Assembly: GCA_036541255.1 (NCBI GenBank)
Contig: JAZHDD010000035.1
Coordinates: forward strand, 1-64,000
Origin: Paucidesulfovibrio sp036541255
Lineage (GTDB): Bacteria; Desulfobacterota; Desulfovibrionia; Desulfovibrionales; Desulfovibrionaceae
Reading direction: 5' to 3'
DNA length: 64,000 bases
The notes under the pieces are model-generated. The model was not told the origin of the DNA, searched no databases, and worked only from the letters and a program-made list of their open reading frames with translations. Each line of letters begins with the position of its first letter. The stretch's first letter is position 1. The translations under genes were made by a program, and so were the position numbers. Below are positions 57,383-64,000 of the stretch, piece by piece.

Positions 57383-58162
57383 CTACCAGACCATGCGCAT
57401 GTTCACGCCTTGGTCGCTCATGTGGCGCTTGATGCCGGGGATGGTCCATTCCCCATAGTGCACGATGGATGCGATGAGCGCTGCTGAGGCATGGCCCTCT
57501 TTGACCGCAGCCACCATATGATCCGGATGTCCTGCCCCACCCGAGGCAATAACTGGAATGGATACGGCTTTGACCACCTTACGGGTCAGCTCCAGGTCAT
57601 AGCCGTCACGCGTGCCGTCCGCGTCAATGGAATTGAGGCAGATTTCCCCGGCACCCAGGGCTTCGCCTGTTTTGGCCCATTCAATGGCGTCCATGCCCAT
57701 ATGCTTGCGTCCGCCGTGGATGACCACTTCGAAGCCGGAAGGGATGTCCGCGCTTTTTCCCACGCGCTTTACGTCCATGCCCAGAACAATGCATTGCGAT
57801 CCGAACTGGCCCGCCCCCTGGCTGATGATGTCGGGATTCTTGACCGCTCCGGAATTGACCGACACTTTTTCCGCGCCGGCCAGGAGCACGTCGCGCATGT
57901 CTTCCACGGAATTGATGCCGCCGCCCACGGAAAAAGGGATGAATATCTGCTTGGCCACGGCCTCGACCACGTCCAGGAAGATACCCCGGCCTTCGGAGCT
58001 GGCCGTGATGTCGTAGAAGACGATTTCGTCCGCGCCGTCTTCGTAGTAGCGGCGCGCTGTTTCAACCGGGTCGCCGATGTCTACGTTGCCCTTGAATTTA
58101 ATGCCCTTGGTGAGCCGCCCGTTGCGCACGTCCAGGCAGGGGATGATGCGTTTACTGAGCAT
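57383..58162 (-). CDS. hisF: Imidazole glycerol phosphate synthase, cyclase subunit HisF
   Basis: HisF closes the imidazole ring using ammonia from HisH. The 259-residue barrel has catalytic Asp in IIPCLDVRNGR and LGMDVKR. FSVGGGINSVEDM, INSGAVKNP-like VNSGAVKNP and IASGGAGHPDHM are phosphate loops. ATG 58162 has AGAGGTGG just upstream; the frame continues to 58453 only inside hisH. It overlaps hisH by 11 bases. Confidence 0.95.
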   Translation of the reverse strand: MLSKRIIPCLDVRNGRLTKGIKFKGNVDIGDPVETARRYYEDGADEIVFYDITASSEGRGIFLDVVEAVAKQIFIPFSVGGGINSVEDMRDVLLAGAEKVSVNSGAVKNPDIISQGAGQFGSQCIVLGMDVKRVGKSADIPSGFEVVIHGGRKHMGMDAIEWAKTGEALGAGEICLNSIDADGTRDGYDLELTRKVVKAVSIPVIASGGAGHPDHMVAAVKEGHASAALIASIVHYGEWTIPGIKRHMSDQGVNMRMVW

Positions 58163-58793
58163 TTTCCACCTCTCGACAGTACTCGTAGAAATTTTGAAGG
58201 AGCTTGAGACCCGGACGGCCGCTTTTTTCCGGATGGAATTGCACGGCCCAGAGGCCCTGGCGGCCATGGACCGAACAGAAGGGGCGGCCATAGGTCGTGT
58301 TAGCGATGATGAACTGTTCTCGCGGTGCCGGGTAATAGCTGTGCACGAAATAGAAGTTGGCGTCGGCTTCAATGTCTTTGAACAGTTCGCATGGCTGTTG
58401 CAACTCCACGGTGTTCCAGCCCATGTGCGGCACACGGATCGGAAACCCCTCATAGTCGGTCCAGGAGGGATTGAAGAGGCGGCATTCGCCCGGGATTACC
58501 GACAAGGCCTTGGTGTCGTTTTCCTCGCTGTAATCCAGGAGGATTTGGCACCCGACACAGATTCCGAGCAAGGGCTTTTCCTGCCAAATGAGCGCCTTGA
58601 GCGCCTCGTCCAGACCACCAGACGTCAGTTCGTCCATGGCTTGGCCCGCAGCTCCTACGCCGGGGAAAATAATGCCTTGTGCATTACTGAGTTCTTCGGG
58701 ATCATTGGTGATTTTGTTGGGAATGCCGATGGCGTCCAGGGCGCGGCGCACACTGGTCTGATTCCCTGCATTGTAGTCGAAGATGGCGAGCAT
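58152..58793 (-). CDS. hisH: Imidazole glycerol phosphate synthase, glutaminase subunit HisH
   Basis: HisH releases ammonia from glutamine for HisF. The 213-residue class I glutaminase has the nucleophile in LLGICVGCQILL (usually GICLGMQ), PGVGAAGQAM, and the His-Glu pair in VQFHPEKSG. It is first of the hisHF pair. Other his genes are not in this window. The 102-base gap before it should hold its promoter. Confidence 0.93.
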   Translation of the reverse strand: MLAIFDYNAGNQTSVRRALDAIGIPNKITNDPEELSNAQGIIFPGVGAAGQAMDELTSGGLDEALKALIWQEKPLLGICVGCQILLDYSEENDTKALSVIPGECRLFNPSWTDYEGFPIRVPHMGWNTVELQQPCELFKDIEADANFYFVHSYYPAPREQFIIANTTYGRPFCSVHGRQGLWAVQFHPEKSGRPGLKLLQNFYEYCREVENAQ

Positions 58794-58895
58794 TCGAGCA
58801 AAACCTCCTTTGGGTGCTCTTTGCGACTAGTAAACTTTTGCACGGAACTCAAGAGCTGTAAGTGACCTGACGAGGAAAGATAAATAAGAATGTGT

Positions 58896-59699
58896 TTATT
58901 TGGCCATGATGCGCAGAAACAGATCGCCTTTGAAGGGGCCGATGCTGCGTCCCAACCCCTTGAGGCGAATGGGTTTGCCCAGGGCAAAGTCTGCGGGAAG
59001 CCGAACTTCGATGGTTTTCGCTTTTCGGGAAAAGCGTGAGCGCACATCCAGACGGATGATGCGGCCGGGAATGAGCAGATGGCCGGGAAAGGTCAGGGTT
59101 TGTTCATCGTCGAGTTGGTTTTGAACCCAATCCTTGACCCGTTGTTTGAGTCCTTTGCTCAAGTCCAGGCTGAAGCGTCGGCTGCCCCAGTCAAGTTGAA
59201 TGCTTTTGCGGGAGACTTCAGCGGGGCGATGCATGGGGCGAGAGGTCCGAATTTGGCTATAAATATCCTCAAAAACCTTGCGCGCAAAGGCGTCCTTGAG
59301 CAGGTCGCTGAGCACCTCTTCTTCCTTGTTGTGGGAACTTGTCCGGGCACGGCTTGCTCTGTCCGTGTTGCCGGATGCGTCGGCCCTACCCGAAGCGTTG
59401 CGTCTTGGGCCGCCTGCTGCGCGTTGTTGGCGCTCATATGCGTCGGCGGCCTGGGTGCGGCTTTGCGTCGGGCCAGGATCGGTTTTGGCCCTGTTGTTCG
59501 TTTTTGCGGAGCCGTCGGACATGCTACGGCTCAACAAAACATAGGCTTCGTTCAGCTCGCGAAATTTGTGAGCAGCGTCATGGCTGGGATTCAGGTCGGG
59601 ATGGAGCTTGAAGGCCAAGCGCCGAAATGCGGCTTTGACCTCGTCAGAGCCCGCTCCCTGGGGCACATTCAGGATGCGGTAGCAGTCCCGGATGTTCAT
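58896..59699 (-). CDS. J-domain protein without zinc fingers
   Basis: The 267-residue protein has an N-terminal J domain with HPD (FKLHPDLNPS, about 33-35), a long Arg/Ala/Ser-rich linker (about 60-125) and a C-terminal part with IRLKGLGRSIGPFKGDLFLRI, which resembles the end of the DnaJ substrate domain. It lacks the zinc-finger repeats. It may be a DnaK co-chaperone similar to CbpA but with only part of that C-terminus. Its start overlaps the end of the next upstream gene (59696-59699). Confidence 0.82.
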   Translation of the reverse strand: MNIRDCYRILNVPQGAGSDEVKAAFRRLAFKLHPDLNPSHDAAHKFRELNEAYVLLSRSMSDGSAKTNNRAKTDPGPTQSRTQAADAYERQQRAAGGPRRNASGRADASGNTDRASRARTSSHNKEEEVLSDLLKDAFARKVFEDIYSQIRTSRPMHRPAEVSRKSIQLDWGSRRFSLDLSKGLKQRVKDWVQNQLDDEQTLTFPGHLLIPGRIIRLDVRSRFSRKAKTIEVRLPADFALGKPIRLKGLGRSIGPFKGDLFLRIMAK

Positions 59700-60169
59700 G
59701 CGTCCTCGCTTGCTCCGGCAGCATCGTCAAGGTCACCGACGATCAGTGCGTTGGGGTCCAGCTTGGCGTCGCTGCGCAACAGTCCGTGTTCCCGAAGATA
59801 GTGCAAACCCTGGCGGACAAATTCGGCATGGCCTGCTTCAGGGTTCACGCCCGGACAGTATTCCTGGATCATTTCCCAGCTCATGGAGTCGATGAGATTT
59901 CCTCGGAAAAAAGGCCAGGCCCTACAGATGTCCGGTCTGCCTGGATGTACTGTGCAGCCCCGGCCCTCGGCAAAGAAAACGCAAAATCCGTCTTCTCCCG
60001 TGCGCAGGCCCGGTTTGCCGCCTTGATCTTGGGCGTATTCTTCAAGCATGTCGGCCACGTCCATGCACAGATGCGTTGCCAGCCTCTGCTGATCCTTGAG
60101 GCTCATGATGATGCCGCCTTCACCCTGGCAGCAATGGCCGCACATGCGACAGGAAAAGGCTTCGGGCAC
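59696..60169 (-). CDS. YkgJ family cysteine cluster protein
   Basis: The 157-residue protein has the YkgJ-type cysteines: FSCRMCGHCCQGEGG near the N-terminus, and FCVFFAEGRGCTVHPGRPDICRAWPF, which fit a metal (iron or zinc) or iron-sulfur site. Function in general is unknown. The stop overlaps the J-domain gene start by 4 bases (ATGA), implying coupling. It lies 3 bases after the CoA-binding protein gene. Confidence 0.85.
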   Translation of the reverse strand: MPEAFSCRMCGHCCQGEGGIIMSLKDQQRLATHLCMDVADMLEEYAQDQGGKPGLRTGEDGFCVFFAEGRGCTVHPGRPDICRAWPFFRGNLIDSMSWEMIQEYCPGVNPEAGHAEFVRQGLHYLREHGLLRSDAKLDPNALIVGDLDDAAGASEDA

Positions 60170-60172
60170 GGT

Positions 60173-60586
60173 TCAGCCCCCCAGGGATTGGTGCAGGGTT
60201 TTAATGCAAAGATCCTCAACCACGAGGATGCCGCTCGGGACCAGAATCGAGCGGGCTTCTGCGCTCTGAATGCCGCTCTGCATCCAGAAACAGCGCGGAC
60301 GCGGGGTCAAGGTCAGGGTTTCACGCGCATGGGCCGGGCAGTGCTCTGCCGCGCGGAAGACATCAATCACATCAACGGGAACGACAATGTCGGCCAGACT
60401 CGGGTACGTGGTCAGTCCCCAAACGTTTGACCTTTTGGGATGCACGGGCAGGACCGTGAAGCCCGCTTCGATAAGGTATCGGCCCACCATATCCACGGGG
60501 CGGCCGGGTTTGTCCACGGCACCGACCACGGCGATGGTCTTGACCTTGCGGAGCAGGGCGGTTAGCTCCCTGGTATCGTGCAGCAT
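60173..60586 (-). CDS. CoA-binding (YccU-type) protein
   Basis: The 137-residue protein is a single CoA-binding Rossmann domain: IAVVGAVDKPGRPVDMVGRYL and VLPVHPKR, with FWMQSGIQSAEA later. YccU-like proteins bind CoA or acyl-CoA; the cell function is unknown. It is first in a three-gene minus-strand run with the YkgJ and J-domain genes. An inverted repeat GAAGACC/GGTCTTC (60587-60614) lies directly upstream. Confidence 0.85.
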   Translation of the reverse strand: MLHDTRELTALLRKVKTIAVVGAVDKPGRPVDMVGRYLIEAGFTVLPVHPKRSNVWGLTTYPSLADIVVPVDVIDVFRAAEHCPAHARETLTLTPRPRCFWMQSGIQSAEARSILVPSGILVVEDLCIKTLHQSLGG

Positions 60587-60665
60587 GAAGACCCCCTTTG
60601 TTCCGAGGTCTTCCCTACCCCAAAAGGCCCGCGTTGCCTAGCCCGTAACCCTGTTGGAGAGCATC

Positions 60666-61889
60666 ATGTCCTACGCTGATCAGCTTGTCCCCCTGGAAGA
60701 ATTACAGACCCGCTGGGAAAAATGTCGGGCCATGTTGCGTGAGATTGCGCCCGATGCCGGGGGACTGTTGGCTTTTTCCCGGGTGAATGTCTTTTATCTT
60801 TCGGGCACGCTGGGTATGGGGCTTTTCTGGTTGCCTCTGGAGGGAGAGCCTGTGCTTTTTTGCCGCAAGGGCTTGGGAAGGGCCCGTTTGGAAAGCGCGG
60901 TGGCGCAGCAGGTGGGCTTCAAGTCTTATGGTCAGATCGAAGCGCTGGCCGCCGAAGCCGGGAGTCCGTTGCCGGAGATTCTGGGCGTGGAGACTGCGGG
61001 CCTGACCTGGCAACTCGGTGAGCTGTTCCAAGCCAAGCTCGCAGGGCATCGTTTCGTGCCCGGCGACATGGCTCTCGGTTTGGCCCGGAGTCTCAAGTCC
61101 GAGTGGGAGCTGGCCATCATGCGTCGTGCCGGCGCTTTGCACCACAAAGCCCTGTATGAAGTTTTACCGGGCCGCATACGGCCGGGCATGAGTGAACGTG
61201 AAGTGTCCCATCTGGCCTGGGAAGTGTTTTATTCCCTGGGGCATATGGGGCTGATGCGCATGCAGGCCTATGGCGAGGAAATTTTTCTGGGACATGTTTC
61301 CGTGGGCGAATCCGGAAATTATCCCAGTGCGTTCAATGGCCCTCTGGGAGTGCAGGGCGAGCATCCGGCAATCCCCTACATGGGCAACGCCGCTAATATC
61401 TGGAGGCCGGGCCTGCCCCTGGCCTGCGATATCGGCTTTTCCCTGGACGGTTACGCCACGGACAAGACTCAGGTCTATTGGTCTGGACCCGCCGCTTCCA
61501 TTCCGCCGGAAATACGTTCAGCCCACGCCTTTTGCATGGATGTCCAGGATTGGCTTGCCGAGAATCTTCGGCCCGGCAATCTGCCGTCACGACTGTATCG
61601 AGGGTGTCTGGAGATGGCGGGAAAGGCGCACATGTCCGAAGGGTTCATGGGCCGTGGTGACAATCAGGTGCCGTTTGTGGGGCACGGCATCGGCCTGACC
61701 ATCGACGGCTACCCTGTTATTGCCCGGGGTTTTGACCGGCCACTGGAGGCAGGCATGGTCCTGGCGCTGGAGCCCAAGCAGAGCGTGCCCTGTCTGGGTA
61801 TGGTCGGCGTGGAAAATACATTCGAAGTCACGCCGGGCGGCGGCGTATGTATCACGGGCGACCGGTCCGAGATGCTGTGTATTGATTAG
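60666..61889 (+). CDS. M24 family metallopeptidase (Xaa-Pro dipeptidase-like)
   Basis: The 407-residue protein has a creatinase-like N-terminal domain and the M24 pita-bread domain. Metal ligands are seen: CDIGFSLDGYATDKTQ (two Asp), VGHGIGL (His), LALEPKQSV (Glu) and VGVENTFEV (Glu). All five are present, so activity is likely; Xaa-Pro cleavage is the common function but the substrate is not certain. ATG 60666 is chosen with GGAG nearby upstream. It is divergent from the CoA-binding gene, and only 38 bases separate its stop from the convergent AT-rich gene. Confidence 0.88.
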   Translation: MSYADQLVPLEELQTRWEKCRAMLREIAPDAGGLLAFSRVNVFYLSGTLGMGLFWLPLEGEPVLFCRKGLGRARLESAVAQQVGFKSYGQIEALAAEAGSPLPEILGVETAGLTWQLGELFQAKLAGHRFVPGDMALGLARSLKSEWELAIMRRAGALHHKALYEVLPGRIRPGMSEREVSHLAWEVFYSLGHMGLMRMQAYGEEIFLGHVSVGESGNYPSAFNGPLGVQGEHPAIPYMGNAANIWRPGLPLACDIGFSLDGYATDKTQVYWSGPAASIPPEIRSAHAFCMDVQDWLAENLRPGNLPSRLYRGCLEMAGKAHMSEGFMGRGDNQVPFVGHGIGLTIDGYPVIARGFDRPLEAGMVLALEPKQSVPCLGMVGVENTFEVTPGGGVCITGDRSEMLCID

Positions 61890-61927
61890 GTCGGCGGCGA
61901 ATTGTAACGGCCTGTTCTGATCAATAT

Positions 61928-63376
61928 TTATGCTTCCTTGTGTAATATTAAATAATCCAAGATGTCTTGAGAGCTAATGATTTGAGAGTATTTGAGCTGT
62001 GGATGTTGAAGTATTTGTTTCGCTATTTCATCTACAAATGATGATGTAATTATGATATAGTCTGGTGTAGTTTGTTCAGCAGTGATTGTATCCGGTGTAA
62101 TAACTGGTATGCTTGATACCAGTAATCCGTGTTTAGCCTTGTCGTTGTCGTATATGCATATAATGTTGTGTTCTGATTGTAATACATCCGCTATTAATCC
62201 GACTTGGCCTCCGGCCCCAAAAAAAGCGATTTTCGCATTTTCTTTTAGTTTTGGAAGAATTTTGCATGAAGAATATAGTTGTAATAGTCTTTTTGCTGTT
62301 ATTCTCTGTAGGTGAGTAAATTTGTTTTTTTCTTCTTGTATAGATGTCAGTATTTTTTTTATGTTGTTGTGTGCTGTGTTGCGCAATAGGAAAATGGCCG
62401 CTTCAATTGCATCCAGATTTCCTGCGATTTCATGTGGCTTTATTTCTTTTAAAAGTTCCAGGGTGGTATTTTGATCTTCTCTTAATATGCTATTGATGAG
62501 CTTGTTTCTTTTTTCAATGACTATGTTTTCATTCGCTGTAGTTGTATCTTTCTCCGCAGTAGGGATTGATTCATTCTTCTGTTGGAAATTAATGGAGTTG
62601 AATACGCTTGACCAATAATATCGTGAAGGATGCTCTAAGTCGTAATATGGTGTAAAAATGTAGTTGTTGTTTGTTAGTCTTTTCGAAACTTTAATGGGGA
62701 ATGCCCCTTGTAGTCCAAATTTAGCTATGTAGTCTGATGTAATATTATCTGTGTTTATTAAGAATATGTTATCGCGAGATTCTAGTCTTGCGAGTTGTTC
62801 ATTTGCTTTGTGCTGTATTGAATTCCAGTTTTTAAGGTAAGATTTGCATTTATCGGAAACCATCGCTTCGCTTATTCTTGAAATGACGTAGTGTTTGCCT
62901 TCTTGGAAAGAATATGAAGATTGTAGTATGAAATTAGTAAACCTTTCTATGTAGTCTTTGTAATTTATATTAATAATATCAAAATCTTTTACAAGTCTTT
63001 GCAGTATTTTTGTGCTTAACTGGTTAATTTTGTGTGCGCAGTCATATTGTAGAATGAATTCATATTTTTTGTGAACGTAGTATTTGTTTTGTTCATGAAA
63101 GAGGTTGTATATAAAGATGTTGCATTTGTCCTTGGATAGGTCTGAAACTGATGGGTTTATTCTTAGCTCGCCACTGTGAACAATATTGTTAATCTCTTCT
63201 TCGCTCAAAAAAGAAGAAAGATACCTTTTGCAAGCTTCAATTCCATGCTCTTTTGCCAAAACTGTTGAGCAAAGCATATAATACTTCGTATCATACCCAT
63301 TTGCAGCTGCTATCTCTCGCATTGTACGGGCTTGGCAGTTTCCAATAAAGCATATTTTTGTTTTTTTGTTTTCCAT
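61928..63376 (-). CDS. AT-rich WcbI-like protein with C-terminal Rossmann domain
   Basis: The 482-residue protein begins KICFIGNCQARTMREIAAANG, which resembles the start of WcbI-type polysaccharide-modifying enzymes. Residues about 395-480 (KIAFFGAGGQVGLIADVLQ, ICIYDNDKAKHG, SIPVITPD) form a separate nucleotide-binding-like Rossmann unit similar to the N-terminus of PglD-like proteins. The middle is helical and unrecognised. Base composition is far below its neighbours: two 60-base lines I counted (62581 and 62941) have 22 and 12 G+C, against 37 in a line of the M24 gene (61801). AGAGG lies 6 bases upstream of ATG 63376. It probably arrived by transfer. Confidence 0.7.
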   Translation of the reverse strand: MENKKTKICFIGNCQARTMREIAAANGYDTKYYMLCSTVLAKEHGIEACKRYLSSFLSEEEINNIVHSGELRINPSVSDLSKDKCNIFIYNLFHEQNKYYVHKKYEFILQYDCAHKINQLSTKILQRLVKDFDIININYKDYIERFTNFILQSSYSFQEGKHYVISRISEAMVSDKCKSYLKNWNSIQHKANEQLARLESRDNIFLINTDNITSDYIAKFGLQGAFPIKVSKRLTNNNYIFTPYYDLEHPSRYYWSSVFNSINFQQKNESIPTAEKDTTTANENIVIEKRNKLINSILREDQNTTLELLKEIKPHEIAGNLDAIEAAIFLLRNTAHNNIKKILTSIQEEKNKFTHLQRITAKRLLQLYSSCKILPKLKENAKIAFFGAGGQVGLIADVLQSEHNIICIYDNDKAKHGLLVSSIPVITPDTITAEQTTPDYIIITSSFVDEIAKQILQHPQLKYSQIISSQDILDYLILHKEA

Positions 63377-63396
63377 TTGTTGCCTCTCGACGACTG

Positions 63397-63402
63397 ATTA
63401 TA
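63397..63402 (-). promoter_or_regulatory. -10 box upstream of the WcbI-like gene
   Basis: On the minus strand a perfect TATAAT occurs 20 bases before the ATG at 63376. No good -35 box was found 16-18 bases upstream. Confidence 0.4.
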
Positions 63403-63488
63403 CTCGGCTTTTATGTCTTCGGTTGGGCTCCAGGAAGAACATCCCATGAAGCAAGGCCAGCGTATGCAGCACGGGTGATCGGTACGAG

Positions 63489-63749
63489 CTACTCTGCCTT
63501 GTTTAAGCGGTGCTGACGCGCGCCGCACGTCTCGGCCTGCTCGATGTGCCATTGCATGCAGGATTCACAGTCGATAACGACGGATATTTCCACAGCAATC
63601 AGTTCTTTATGCTTTTTCTTGAGCGCGCCATCAATATAGGTGGCGCGTTCCATGTCGAGGAATGCGGCATAGGTCACGGAGTTCATACTCAAAAATCGGG
63701 CATGGGCCGATTTCCGCTTCCGAGTGAGTTCCTGTAGCTTTTCGTTCAT
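63489..63749 (-). pseudogene. AhpD-like (carboxymuconolactone decarboxylase family) protein, truncated
   Basis: The 86-residue frame has the AhpD-type segment KKKHKELIAVEISVVIDCESCMQWHIEQA, with the redox Cys pair CxxC and the His four residues on. In family members of this kind about 30 more residues follow; here the frame passes to GARQHRLNKAE and stops. I read the other two minus-strand frames between 63377 and 63540 and saw no matching C-terminus, so this looks like loss of the 3' end rather than one frameshift. It is next to the AT-rich gene. Confidence 0.65.
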
Positions 63750-63785
63750 GCACCGCCTCCTTCATTCGGGATACGAAGGGTTTTA

Positions 63786-64000
63786 TTAGGCCACGGCGTG
63801 GCGCAGCATGGACCGGACAATGAGGTGATGGAAGGGCAGAATCAACTTGAAGTAGAGCGGCCCGGTCCAGTGGTGGTGTCGCACGCTGGTCACGACATGG
63901 TAGCGTGCCGGTCCCTGTTCTTGCTGTTCGCGGATCAGCAGCATCCAGGCCGAGAGATGCCGATCTGAAGCTTCGCCCACCCACCATGAATCTTCTTTGG
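63786..64000 (-). CDS. DUF2867-type protein, C-terminal fragment
   Basis: The frame enters from the right edge, so the start is missing. The visible 70 residues read KEDSWWVGEAS, then a variable part, and end with TGPLYFKLILPFHHLIVRSML, which resembles the DUF2867 C-terminal pattern (G-x-Y-x-x-x-x-PFH). Such domains often sit behind an NAD(P)-binding epimerase-like domain, which would be off the edge. A GTG at 63980 is not taken as the start because the frame stays open with the same pattern beyond it. Confidence 0.6.
   Translation of the reverse strand, partial: KEDSWWVGEASDRHLSAWMLLIREQQEQGPARYHVVTSVRHHHWTGPLYFKLILPFHHLIVRSMLRHAVA

Noticed and set aside
60666..61889. Inactive M24 homolog
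   Set aside because: All five metal ligands (Asp, Asp, His, Glu, Glu) are present, so there is no reason to call it inactive.
63310..63552. An 80-codon minus-strand frame between the AhpD-like and WcbI-like genes
   Set aside because: It overlaps both genes, lacks a ribosome site and encodes an unconvincing Cys/Trp-rich peptide.

Overview
The window looks like chromosomal DNA of a motile sulfate-reducing deltaproteobacterium of the Desulfovibrionales type. The evidence is dsrC with its two C-terminal cysteines, an Rnf operon headed by a decaheme cytochrome c, a flagellar export and regulation cluster, and lipid A synthesis (lpxC). The DNA is mostly GC-rich with densely packed genes. I name no species.

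Layout. 1-5.2 kb: the end of pssA, a leader region and leuA-leuC-leuD-leuB. 5.2-7.1 kb: an AraC regulator and a drug/metabolite exporter. 7.1-13.1 kb: tautomerase, GIY-YIG protein, ABC-F protein, Nudix hydrolase, metF, asd and a class IV aminotransferase, ending at a strong terminator. 13.2-21.1 kb: two glycosyltransferase genes, a four-module SulP protein, rfbB-rfbD and trmL. 21.3 kb: tRNA-Val(CAC). 21.5-28.3 kb: the Rnf operon on the minus strand (cytochrome, rnfC, D, G, E, A, B), with an RnfB fused to a GltD-like flavoprotein. 28.4-32.5 kb: a thioredoxin-reductase-like protein, a sterol-desaturase-type membrane protein, a REC-TPR protein and an HD phosphohydrolase. 32.6-36.5 kb: Tim44-like protein, methyltransferase, YcaO-TPR protein and dsrC. 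36.6-43.3 kb: mscS, a TPP riboswitch with cytX, rpmE, a DUF1385 gene, prfA, prmC and lpxC. 43.4-52.8 kb: a flagellar operon on the minus strand (fliR, flhB, flhA, flhF, fleN-type ATPase, fliA, cheY, fliL and three small genes). 53-61.9 kb: M23 peptidase, TtcA-like protein, rpoZ-dnaJ-azlCD, hisHF, a J-domain protein, YkgJ-type protein, CoA-binding protein and an M24 peptidase. 61.9-64 kb: an AT-rich WcbI-like gene that looks imported, a truncated AhpD-like gene and a DUF2867 fragment.

How the genes work together. The leu genes give a complete leucine branch; asd and metF serve aspartate-family and one-carbon metabolism. The Rnf operon would couple cytoplasmic electron carriers to ion transport and to a periplasmic cytochrome pool. 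Its subunits depart from the textbook pattern in ways that fit together: RnfC lacks the usual nucleotide-binding motif, RnfD lacks the flavinylated threonine, and RnfB carries an extra NAD(P)H/FAD module. DsrC is the sulfur carrier of dissimilatory sulfite reduction, and the YcaO-TPR gene just upstream is a candidate partner.

The observations I rate highest are the remodelled Rnf complex, the YcaO-TPR/dsrC neighbourhood, the AT-rich WcbI-Rossmann gene beside a broken AhpD gene, the SulP fusion with zinc ribbons and a cyclic-nucleotide domain, and a putative leucine attenuation leader with rare CTA codons. All functional calls come from reading motifs by eye; no database search was run.
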